7,513 nt of DNA. Origin: Chloroflexota bacterium. GTDB taxonomy: Bacteria; Chloroflexota; Anaerolineae; B4-G1. The stretch spans positions 1 through 7,513 of the forward strand of contig QMOC01000118.1 of the NCBI GenBank assembly GCA_003648085.1. The letters run 5' to 3'. Both the position numbers and the translations under genes were made by a program. This document shows positions 1-5,112 of the stretch, one piece after another. Numbering within the stretch: the stretch's first letter is position 1; each line of letters begins with the position of its first letter. The notes under the pieces were generated by a model that saw only the letters and a program-made list of their open reading frames with translations, was not told the DNA's origin and made no database searches.

Positions 1-405
1 CGGCCTGGTGGCGAAGCGCAGCGTGTCTGTCAGCCGCAACGCCTCCCGTACCACCTCCAGGTCGCGCTCGCTTTCCCCACCGAAGAGAGACTGATGGGGA
101 TGGCGACCCATCAGGACCACCTCCAAGACGGTGAAGGGGAAGGTGATGACCGCGCTTTGGGGCACCAGCCCCATGTGTCGGGCGATCCTTCGTCTGTCCC
201 AGCCCGACACGTCCTCTCCGTTGATCAGGACGACCCCCACCTGGGGCTTCAGCGTGTTGTTGATGCAGCGCAGCAGCGTGGTCTTCCCCGCTCCGTTGGG
301 GCCGATGATGCCCAGTATCTCCCTTTCGACCGCCTCGAAGGTGACCGCTTCCAGGGCTTTGCGGCTATCGTAGCGGAAACCGACCCCCTTAATCCGCAGG
401 TTCAC
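1..405 (-). CDS. FecE/BtuD-like ABC transporter ATP-binding protein (partial, C-terminus outside window)
   Basis: This is the ATPase subunit of a metal-chelate/cobalamin-type importer. It would hydrolyse ATP on the cytoplasmic face to drive the FecCD-type permease encoded just upstream. The 135 visible codons start MNLRIKGVGFRYDS. They contain a Walker A motif GPNGAGKTT at residues 35-43 and a Q-loop glutamine at about residue 83 (LVPQS). The stretch VLMGRHPHQ at about 97-105 is typical of the FecE/BtuD branch. The signature motif, Walker B and H-loop lie beyond base 1. The GTG start at 405-403 sits one base after the permease stop, with GGAG seven bases upstream, so the two genes are almost certainly translationally coupled. 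No other start fits the family N-terminus as well. The family call is firm; the transported substrate is not shown by this subunit. Confidence 0.93.
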   Translation of the reverse strand, partial: MNLRIKGVGFRYDSRKALEAVTFEAVEREILGIIGPNGAGKTTLLRCINNTLKPQVGVVLINGEDVSGWDRRRIARHMGLVPQSAVITFPFTVLEVVLMGRHPHQSLFGGESERDLEVVREALRLTDTLRFATRP

Positions 406-406
406 C

Positions 407-1450
407 TCACCACTCCAGTATTTGCTTCCTGCGCCGCAGCAGGTAGACGAAAAAGGGCACCCCCAGGAGGGCGGTGATGATGCCTACCGGTATCTCCGTC
501 GGCTGGATGACTGCCCGGGCCAGGGTGTCGGTGCAGATGAGAAGTATCGCTCCCACCAAGCAGGAGGTGGGGAGCAGGAGACGATGCCCAGGCCCCACCA
601 GGATGCGCATCAGGTGGGGGACGATGATGCCCACGAAGCCGATGACCCCGGTGACGCAGACGGCGGCAGCGGTGGTCAACGAAGACAGGGCCAGGACGAT
701 CTTCTTGACCCGCTCCGTATCCACGCCTAGCGACTGGGCCTGCTCATCGCCCAGCAGCAACAGGTCCAAATCGCGGCTGAAAAGCAAGATCCCGCCCGTC
801 GCCAACGCGATGAGCGGCAGGGCGATGGCCACCTTGTCCCAGTCGCTGGCCCAGAACCCGCCCATCAGCCAGAAGACGATGCCCGCCAGTTTTTCGCCGG
901 CGATGTAGAGCATGAAGGAGACCAGCGCCGAGAAGAATGAGCCCACGGCCAGTCCGGCCAGCAGCAGCGTCTCCATCGCCGTCCCCCCCCGCGCGCCGGC
1001 GATGCGGTAGACGACGAAGACTGTCGCCAGCGCCAGGAGAAAGGCCATAGCGGGGAGAGCGTAGAAGGGCAGCCCCAGGACAATGGCCAGCGCCGCCCCG
1101 AACGCCGCTCCGGAGGCGATGCCCAGCGTATAGGGGCTGGCCATTGGGTTGCGAAAAAGCCCCTGCATGGTGCAGCCGGACGTGGCCAGGGCCGCACCGA
1201 CCAGCATCTCCAGGAGGATTCTGGGCCAGCGCACGTCCAAGATGATAGCCTCGTGGGATGGGGGCCAGGTGGGGGGGATGCCCGGCCAGAGCCGGTGCAG
1301 CGAGATGCGCAGCACCGTCCCCGGTGGTATGTCCACCGATCCCATCTGGACGGCCCAGGCCACCGTCAGCGCCAGTCCCAGGGCTAAGGCGACGGGAACC
1401 AAAACCCGGCGTCGCCGGCGGACGGCGTATAGCCTGTCTACCTGATCCAC
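407..1450 (-). CDS. FecCD-family ABC transporter permease
   Basis: This is the inner-membrane permease of an importer for iron-siderophore, haem, cobalamin or a similar metal chelate. The product is 347 aa, normal for the family, and very hydrophobic, with about ten possible membrane segments. Family landmarks are WPRILLEMLVGAALATSG (75-92), RNPMASPYTLG (100-110), a cytoplasmic coupling loop LGDEQAQSLGV (233-243), GFVGIIVPHLMR (271-282) and a C-terminal PVGIITALLGVPFF (321-334). I chose the GTG at 1450 because GAAAGG lies six bases upstream and the Arg-rich stretch then directly precedes the first membrane helix. A longer reading from 1519 would add 23 polar residues and overlap the radical SAM gene by 59 bases. 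It begins 10 bases after the radical SAM stop and ends one base before the ATPase start. Its binding protein is probably the lipoprotein at 2525-3517. Confidence 0.93.
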   Translation of the reverse strand: MDQVDRLYAVRRRRRVLVPVALALGLALTVAWAVQMGSVDIPPGTVLRISLHRLWPGIPPTWPPSHEAIILDVRWPRILLEMLVGAALATSGCTMQGLFRNPMASPYTLGIASGAAFGAALAIVLGLPFYALPAMAFLLALATVFVVYRIAGARGGTAMETLLLAGLAVGSFFSALVSFMLYIAGEKLAGIVFWLMGGFWASDWDKVAIALPLIALATGGILLFSRDLDLLLLGDEQAQSLGVDTERVKKIVLALSSLTTAAAVCVTGVIGFVGIIVPHLMRILVGPGHRLLLPTSCLVGAILLICTDTLARAVIQPTEIPVGIITALLGVPFFVYLLRRRKQILEW

Positions 1451-1456
1451 GCTTTG

Positions 1457-1462
1457 CCTTTC
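1457..1462 (-). promoter_or_regulatory. Ribosome binding site deciding the FecCD permease start
   Basis: GAAAGG on the minus strand lies six bases before the GTG at 1450 and overlaps the TGA of the radical SAM gene (1463-1461). This is a typical layout for reinitiation. It supports the shorter permease start over the ATG at 1519. Confidence 0.65.
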
Positions 1463-2174
1463 ATGCCACCCGAACGCTCTGGTATCGCACATCCCGCTCC
1501 CGCAAGTGGAAGAAGTCATCGGCGGTCAGGGCGGAGAAAGTGACGTGCGCCAGGTAACGTCCGGCCACCTCCGCCGCCTCCTCGACCTCCTCCCGCGTGG
1601 CCCCGCGCCACGGAGCGCCCGGCACCGGCACGTAGCCGGTGATGTGGTAGGGGATCTCGGGATCCAGGGCGGCGACGAAGCGGGCGATGCGCTCGATCTC
1701 GTCCAGGCCGACATAGTCGGGGATGAGGACACTGCTGGCATCTACCCGAATGCCCCGCCGGTACATGGCCTCGAAGTTGGCCAGTACAGCCGCATTGGAG
1801 ACGCCGGTGTAGTCGCGGTGCAACGCTTCGTCGAAAGCCTTCAGGCTCACCGAGGCGGCGTCAATGTGGGCCGGGGGCAGATTGTAGCCGGTGGAGTGGC
1901 CGAGTTTGGTGTACGCGCCCAGGTCCTGGTGGGCGAAACGGGCCACCTCCGCCAGGTCGGGGTTCAACGTCGGCTCCCCGCCCAGGAAATGCACCCGCTC
2001 CAGTTCCAGCCCGGCCAAAGTCTCCTTCACCTGTTCCGCGCTCAGCGGAGGTTGCCCGCTCGCGGGCGGTTTCAGTTTGTACGAGCAACCCCGGCAATGG
2101 AAGTTACAGCGGTAGTCGCCATAGACGTTCGCTCGCTTGAAGCGGTGCGAATATGTGACCTTACTGAAAGGCAT
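1461..2174 (-). CDS. Short radical SAM domain protein
   Basis: This is a single-domain radical SAM enzyme of 237 aa. The CX3CX2C cluster motif YRCNFHCRGCSY has C23, C27 and C30 to bind the [4Fe-4S] cluster that cleaves S-adenosylmethionine. A GGE motif follows at 65-67 (FLGGEPTLNP), the usual SAM-contact strand. There are no other cysteines, so no SPASM domain or auxiliary cluster is present. The size and layout resemble pyruvate formate-lyase activase-type enzymes, but no glycyl radical enzyme is in the window. The ATG at 2174 has AAGGAGG five bases upstream; a longer start at 2207 would add 11 charged residues and lose that site. The gene opens the unit leading to the FecCD permease and FecE ATPase, so it may act on the imported ligand or on a cofactor needing the metal. 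Fold confidence is high; the substrate is unknown. Confidence 0.92.
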   Translation of the reverse strand: MPFSKVTYSHRFKRANVYGDYRCNFHCRGCSYKLKPPASGQPPLSAEQVKETLAGLELERVHFLGGEPTLNPDLAEVARFAHQDLGAYTKLGHSTGYNLPPAHIDAASVSLKAFDEALHRDYTGVSNAAVLANFEAMYRRGIRVDASSVLIPDYVGLDEIERIARFVAALDPEIPYHITGYVPVPGAPWRGATREEVEEAAEVAGRYLAHVTFSALTADDFFHLRERDVRYQSVRVA

Positions 2175-2179
2175 CTTAA

Positions 2180-2186
2180 CCTCCTT
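2180..2186 (-). promoter_or_regulatory. Strong ribosome binding site of the radical SAM gene
   Basis: AAGGAGG on the minus strand ends five bases before the ATG at 2174. It is a near-perfect Shine-Dalgarno sequence and fixes the start of the radical SAM protein at MPFSKVTYSHRF rather than at the upstream ATG. Confidence 0.85.
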
Positions 2187-2194
2187 GTCCTCTT

Positions 2195-2225
2195 CCCTTG
2201 CCCCCAACCCTTTTCCCCCTCCCCC
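2195..2225 (-). promoter_or_regulatory. G-quadruplex-type G-tract cluster in the radical SAM leader
   Basis: Read on the minus strand, five G-tracts follow one another: 2225-2221, 2219-2215, 2210-2208, 2205-2201 and 2197-2195. They have lengths 5, 5, 3, 5 and 3 and spacers of 1, 4, 2 and 3 bases. This fits the standard G3+N1-7 quadruplex pattern. It lies just upstream of the ribosome binding site and would be G-rich in the mRNA leader. Function is inferred only. Confidence 0.45.
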
Positions 2226-2229
2226 AAAG

Positions 2230-2252
2230 CTTGCCCTGAGCGCAGCCCAAGG
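2230..2252. repeat. Imperfect palindrome resembling a dispersed intergenic repeat
   Basis: The plus strand reads CTTGCCCTGAGCGCAG followed by CCCAAGG. CTTG (2230-2233) can pair with CAAG (2248-2251) and CTG (2236-2238) with CAG (2243-2245) around AGCG. The string resembles short imperfect palindromes that I recall as scattered between genes in many GC-rich genomes, Chloroflexota among them. Only one copy is in the window, so copy number is unknown. Confidence 0.4.
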
Positions 2253-2255
2253 AAC

Positions 2256-2468
2256 GTAGGGCAGGTTGGGCTCGGCTTATTGGCAATCAATCGCCCGATG
2301 TGGGAGAATCCTTGCCCATGGGCCGCGCTGGGGCAGACTGGAGAGAGCCCTACCTGCCACCCAGCGGCAGGTAGGCGGCTGGATGACTTGCTAACCAGGG
2401 TGATCCTGCTACGAGAGGAGGCTGGTCGAGCACCATTGTCTACCGTCACCGCCGCCAACCTGCCCTAC
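2256..2468. repeat. Perfect 14-base inverted repeat enclosing a 213-base unit
   Basis: GTAGGGCAGGTTGG at 2256-2269 is the exact reverse complement of CCAACCTGCCCTAC at 2455-2468. The arms enclose 185 bases that contain a further 10-bp hairpin and no coding potential. Size and layout resemble a miniature inverted-repeat element, but I see no target-site duplication next to the arms (…GGAAC on the left, AGATG… on the right). The alternative is two halves of a palindromic dispersed repeat separated by a later insertion. Confidence 0.5.
2349..2375. repeat. Perfect 10-bp stem, 7-base loop hairpin
   Basis: CCTACCTGCC (2349-2358) and GGCAGGTAGG (2366-2375) are exact reverse complements around a 7-base loop, ACCCAGC on the plus strand. 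The stem has seven G-C pairs and would be stable in RNA from either strand. No run of T follows on the minus strand (GGCTCTCTCC), so it does not look like a classical intrinsic terminator. It shares the CCTGCC core with the outer 14-base arms. Confidence 0.7.
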
Positions 2469-2472
2469 AGAT

Positions 2473-2512
2473 GCCCTCTCAGGTAATGCATAGCCCAAAG
2501 TTGGGAGAGGGC
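2473..2512 (-). repeat. Hairpin-forming repeat just downstream of the lipoprotein gene
   Basis: GCCCTCTC (2473-2480) pairs exactly with GAGAGGGC (2505-2512) across a 24-base loop. The loop contains CCCAA and TTGGG, which can pair with each other. It begins 12 bases after the lipoprotein stop in the direction of transcription. A short run of T is absent on the far side (ATCTGTAGGG), so termination would be weak or factor-dependent at best. It could instead protect the 3' end of the upstream message, or be just a dispersed repeat. Confidence 0.4.
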
Positions 2513-2524
2513 CAGGGAGGGGGC

Positions 2525-3517
2525 TTACCATAACTCAGGATGAAACCACCTGGCAAACTGCTCCAGCCCCTGTACAATGCGGGGATTGGACGTGACCAGA
2601 TGTGTGTCAATGGTGTAGACGCGGTCGTCCTGCACGGCCTTGATGTTCTGCCATCCGGCGCGGCCTTTAACCTCGTCCACCGAAGCGCCCCCGCTGACGA
2701 TGACGATCACGTCCGGGTTTCGCTCGATGATGTACTCCTCGCTCAAGATGGGATAGCGGACGGGCTCGTCGGCAGCGATGTTGATTCCTCCGGCCATAAA
2801 GATCAACTCATTCGTGAAGGTCCCCGGCCCGGTGGTCTTCATCGGCGTGGTCAGTTCATAGTAGACCAGGGGTCTGTCCTCTTTGGGGATGTCCTTCACC
2901 CCGGCTTTCACCTCGTCAATCCTGGCCTGCATCTCGGCGATGAGGCTCTCTGCCTCCTCGAGGTGCCCGGTGACCAATCCCAGCGTGCGGATGGTATCGA
3001 GCACCCCGTCCACCGACCTGGGGTTGATGGCCAACACCGTCAGGCCCTTGTCTTCCAGCGTGCTGATGGCCTCTCTGCTGAACCACCAGGCGATCACCAG
3101 GTCGGGCTCCAGGCCGAGGACCGCCTCCACATCCAGTTGGGAGCCGCTGCCTACGCTGGGCTTCTCCTGCACCTCGGGTGGGTAATCGCTGTACTTATCC
3201 CTGCCCACGATTTCGTCGCCACAGCCGATGGCGTACAGCGTCTCCGTGGCCGCCGAGGCGATAGAGACGATGCGCTGTGGCGTCTTGGGGATGGTCACCA
3301 CTCGGCCTGCGCCGTCAATGATGGTGAGGGCCGGCTCCGGCGTGGGAGCGGGTGTGGCCGTGATCATTACCTCCCTGGTAACCACGACGGTTTGCTCGAC
3401 CGGCACCTCTACCTTTTCCACGATGGGGGTTGGCGTGGGCCCGCACCCGGCCAGGAGAGGCACGAGCAGGCCGACGATCATCAATGTCACCAGCAAGTTG
3501 GCGATTCTTTTACGCAT
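2525..3517 (-). CDS. BtuF/FepB-type substrate-binding lipoprotein
   Basis: This is a 330-aa extracytoplasmic binding protein for an importer of the cobalamin/iron-chelate class. A signal peptide MRKRIANLLV... ends in the lipobox LLAGC, with C25 as the lipidated cysteine. A Pro/Thr/Val-rich linker (about 26-62) precedes the periplasmic-binding-type-2 domain. That domain starts at PQRIVSIASAATETLYAIG (80-98) and includes YSDYPPEV, a motif also seen in BtuF, then LEPDLVIAWW and the C-terminal SNPRIVQGLEQFARWFHPE. The ATG at 3517 is preceded by GGAGGAGG at four bases. It follows the methyltransferase gene by 47 bases and is followed by the repeat-rich gap, then the radical SAM, permease and ATPase genes, its likely partners. 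The substrate could be a corrinoid, haem or another metal chelate; sequence alone does not decide. Confidence 0.92.
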   Translation of the reverse strand: MRKRIANLLVTLMIVGLLVPLLAGCGPTPTPIVEKVEVPVEQTVVVTREVMITATPAPTPEPALTIIDGAGRVVTIPKTPQRIVSIASAATETLYAIGCGDEIVGRDKYSDYPPEVQEKPSVGSGSQLDVEAVLGLEPDLVIAWWFSREAISTLEDKGLTVLAINPRSVDGVLDTIRTLGLVTGHLEEAESLIAEMQARIDEVKAGVKDIPKEDRPLVYYELTTPMKTTGPGTFTNELIFMAGGINIAADEPVRYPILSEEYIIERNPDVIVIVSGGASVDEVKGRAGWQNIKAVQDDRVYTIDTHLVTSNPRIVQGLEQFARWFHPELW

Positions 3518-3521
3518 TTTG

Positions 3522-3531
3522 CCTCCTCCTT
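3522..3531 (-). promoter_or_regulatory. Strong ribosome binding site of the BtuF-like lipoprotein
   Basis: AAGGAGGAGG on the minus strand ends four bases before the ATG at 3517. This is the strongest translation signal in the window, which fits a binding protein made in excess over its transporter. The 47-base space to the upstream gene shows no obvious promoter or terminator. Confidence 0.8.
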
Positions 3532-3564
3532 CAGGTAGTTAATTTGGGTATGGCTAGAATTGGT

Positions 3565-4161
3565 TCATTGTTCATTCCCCCGATATGCCAGCGCCAGATA
3601 ACGGTCTGGCTCATCTCGCACCTGGGCCTCCACCAGCCCGGCCTCTCGCAGCAAGCGCAGCATCTCCCCCTCGTCGGGGATGGTGTCGTGGGCCACGGCG
3701 CCCCCTATGGAGCGGTGGAACTCGTTGATCCTCTGGCGGCTGGCGGTGTGGCAGATCACCAACCGCCCCCCACTCTTGAGCACACGACGTATCTCCCGCA
3801 GAGCGCGATACTTGTCGGGGAAGTGCGGGAAAACAGCGTTGCATAAGACCCAGTCGAAAGTCCCCTCCGGCAGAGGCAGGCTCTGGGCGTCCCCCTGCAC
3901 GCACTCGACCGGATATTCCTTGGCCTGGGCTCGCCTGAGCATCTCGGCGGAGATGTCCAGGCCCACGACCCGCCCCGCTCCGTTCATCGCCTCCAAGAGC
4001 AAAGGGAAGAGTATCCCGGTGCCGCAGCCCACGTCCAGCACCGCCGCCCCCGGCACGATGTCCAGCCCGGCCACGATCTCCCGCAGCCGGACGTGGGTCT
4101 CCTCCACTTCCAGCGCGTCCCAATCGGCTGCCGCCCGGTCGAAGAACTGGCGATGGTTCAT
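3565..4161 (-). CDS. Class I SAM-dependent methyltransferase (Methyltransf_11/UbiE-like)
   Basis: The product is 198 aa and cytosolic, and would transfer a methyl group from S-adenosylmethionine to an unknown small molecule. Motif I is VLDVGCGTG at 41-49. The acidic residue that binds the SAM ribose is D69 in VVGLDIS, and GDAQSLPLPEGTFDWVLCN (90-108) covers motifs II-III. REIRRVLKSGGRLVICH (122-138) is the usual post-motif stretch. The start at 4161 is set by an ATGA overlap with the stop of the Cys/His-rich gene and by a G-rich ribosome site next to it. An upstream start at 4515 would read antisense-like, low-complexity sequence. The overlap suggests coupled translation with the metal-binding protein. 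The substrate could be a metallophore, corrinoid precursor or metalloid, all inferred only from position. Confidence 0.9.
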   Translation of the reverse strand: MNHRQFFDRAAADWDALEVEETHVRLREIVAGLDIVPGAAVLDVGCGTGILFPLLLEAMNGAGRVVGLDISAEMLRRAQAKEYPVECVQGDAQSLPLPEGTFDWVLCNAVFPHFPDKYRALREIRRVLKSGGRLVICHTASRQRINEFHRSIGGAVAHDTIPDEGEMLRLLREAGLVEAQVRDEPDRYLALAYRGNEQ

Positions 4162-4565
4162 CCCCCCTCCAGCGCCCCCAGTGCATCCCTCAGCGCCTGA
4201 TTGCAGGCCGCCATCCGTTCCACCGCCTCCTCTATTCGTTGCGCTGTCTTCTCCCGCCCCAGCGCCCGCGCCTTCGCCACCCAGCGCCTGAAACCGGCCG
4301 CGTGCTCCTCGTTGTGCTCGATCCAGTGAGGGAGCAGGATACGCAGTTTGGTCAGATCGTCGGGCTCGGCTTTTGTTTCCTCGTGCACGTGCCCAGCGTG
4401 GTGGTGGTGATGATGATGCTCTTCGTGCTCCGGCGGGTCTGTATCCAGTGGAGGGGTTGCACCGCAGGACAGGCAGGTTGCCTGGCCGTTGATGAGCACC
4501 ATCCTTCCGCCACACTCAGGGCAGATAAGGCTCGTATTGAGTCCGCATCCACATTCTTCACACAT
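4158..4565 (-). CDS. Cys/His-rich metal-binding protein with HypB-like N-terminus, zinc ribbon and His7 tract
   Basis: This is a 135-aa protein with no signal peptide, so probably cytosolic. It begins MCEECGCG, with C2, C5 and C7 placed as in the high-affinity nickel site MCxxCGCG of hydrogenase maturation protein HypB. C15/C18 (CPECGG) and C31/C34 (CLSCGA) form a zinc-ribbon spacing. Residues 47-61 carry 10 histidines, seven in a row at 50-56. After a short linker, 70-133 looks helical, with H80, H84 and H88 in PHWIEHNEEH on one face. There is no GTPase domain, so it is not HypB. It overlaps the upstream gene by 8 bases and the methyltransferase by 4. A role in metal storage, buffering or handover of nickel or zinc is inferred. 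I do not recognise a named family for the C-terminal part. Confidence 0.88.
   Translation of the reverse strand: MCEECGCGLNTSLICPECGGRMVLINGQATCLSCGATPPLDTDPPEHEEHHHHHHHAGHVHEETKAEPDDLTKLRILLPHWIEHNEEHAAGFRRWVAKARALGREKTAQRIEEAVERMAACNQALRDALGALEGG
4398..4418 (-). repeat. Seven-codon histidine tract
   Basis: Three CAT codons followed by four CAC codons encode residues 50-56 of the Cys/His-rich protein. Mixed CAT and CAC blocks suggest old codon-repeat growth rather than one recent slippage. Length may vary between strains. Confidence 0.8.
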
Positions 4566-5112
4566 TTCTGACCTCCTGTGTTATCAGGTACGACAGGAAC
4601 TCGCTGCACACCAACCGATAGGCCGGTCTGCTTGCCGTTTTGTAACCCACAGAATGATGAACGGGCGGATAGCCCTGTTCCTCAAGCCAGGCGGAGGTGG
4701 CCAGTACCTCCAGCAACGGAAAGGTCTCCCAGGTCCCTGTCTGACACAATTCGACGAAGGTAGCCCAGGCCTCCCGTAGTTTTTCTGGCGTTTCCCAGGG
4801 CCGCTTCGCCGTCTGAAGGCAGGCAGTGATGAGCCGCTCCACGTCTCCCCCTCGAGCCTTGAAGGGCCGCAGATTCAACCGCACCAGCGCCCCGTCCGGG
4901 CGGATGGCCTCCCAGAGCGGCTCGGCCTTGTCGGGGGACACGGCCTCGTATTCTGCCCGCAACCGGGCGGCGAAGTCATCCGGTGAGGCGATGAGGTGCT
5001 CCGGCCCCAACACACCCTGGTAGAGGAGTTTGTACACGTCGTGGGGTTCCAGCGCCGGATGCCGGGTTATATGTTCTTCAATCAGCCGCGCTAGAGAAGC
5101 CTGTCCCCACAT
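4558..5112 (-). CDS. Uncharacterised 184-aa protein
   Basis: I do not recognise a named family. The protein is soluble, with no signal peptide or membrane segment, and mostly helical in composition. Blocks that look conserved are DVYKLLYQGVLGPEHL (25-40), LVRLNLRPFK (76-85) and YPPVHHSVGYKTASRPAYR (148-166). The last holds paired histidines H152-H153 which, with H39, could bind a metal or act in catalysis. The ATG at 5112 overlaps the end of the ABC-3 permease by 35 bases and has GAAAGG eight bases upstream. No alternative methionine start exists downstream in frame. Its stop overlaps the Cys/His-rich gene by 8 bases, so the three small genes after the permease are one coupled unit. The codon pattern and fit within the operon make it a real gene. 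Confidence 0.8.
   Translation of the reverse strand: MWGQASLARLIEEHITRHPALEPHDVYKLLYQGVLGPEHLIASPDDFAARLRAEYEAVSPDKAEPLWEAIRPDGALVRLNLRPFKARGGDVERLITACLQTAKRPWETPEKLREAWATFVELCQTGTWETFPLLEVLATSAWLEEQGYPPVHHSVGYKTASRPAYRLVCSEFLSYLITQEVRNV
4572..4577 (-). promoter_or_regulatory. Ribosome binding site fixing the Cys/His-rich protein start
   Basis: AGGAGG on the minus strand lies six bases before the ATG at 4565. It lies inside the end of the upstream coding sequence and confirms that the protein really starts MCEECGCG. That matters because the HypB-type metal site sits at the extreme N-terminus. Confidence 0.85.

Larger units (their letters stand above)
2175..2524. other. 350-base gene-free gap made largely of repeat-like sequence
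   Basis: The only non-coding stretch above 300 bases in the window lies between the BtuF-like lipoprotein and the radical SAM gene. I see no convincing coding sequence: the open frames through it run out of or antisense to the neighbours and have no family-like composition. It holds the radical SAM ribosome binding site, two G-tract clusters on opposite strands near its two ends, a widely spaced 14-base inverted repeat, a 10-bp perfect hairpin, an 8-bp hairpin and the palindrome GCCCATGGGC at 2314-2323. I found no persuasive -35/-10 pair for the radical SAM gene and no match to a cobalamin riboswitch core. The sequence looks like degenerate dispersed repeats of the kind common in Chloroflexota intergenic DNA (inference). 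Confidence 0.6.

Noticed and set aside
2349..2375. Intrinsic terminator
   Set aside because: The stem is strong but neither strand shows the run of T needed right after it.
2072..2458. 128-codon minus-strand open frame spanning the gap
   Set aside because: It overlaps the start of the radical SAM gene in another frame. It translates the inverted repeats and hairpin and shows no domain-like pattern.
1506..2486. 326-codon open frame on the plus strand covering the gap and the radical SAM gene
   Set aside because: It is antisense to the radical SAM gene, which has both signature motifs and a strong ribosome site. The part inside the gap consists of repeat sequence.
2175..2524. Cobalamin riboswitch in the gap before the radical SAM gene
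   Set aside because: A run AAGTCATCC...CCTGCC faintly recalls the B12-box region, but the conserved core elements (GGTGC...AGTCC and GCCACTG) are absent. The CCTGCC is explained by the 10-bp hairpin.
2540..3538. 332-codon open frame on the plus strand
   Set aside because: It is almost exactly antisense to the BtuF-like lipoprotein and has no recognisable motif or ribosome site.
4162..4515. N-terminal extension of the methyltransferase up to an ATG at 4515
   Set aside because: The extension reads the Cys/His-rich gene in another frame as Arg/Gly/Ala-rich sequence. The ATG at 4161 gives a normal-length methyltransferase and an ATGA coupling site.
4158..4565. Calling the Cys/His-rich protein HypB
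   Set aside because: Only the N-terminal MCxxCGCG and the His tract resemble HypB. There is no P-loop GTPase domain and the protein is far too short.
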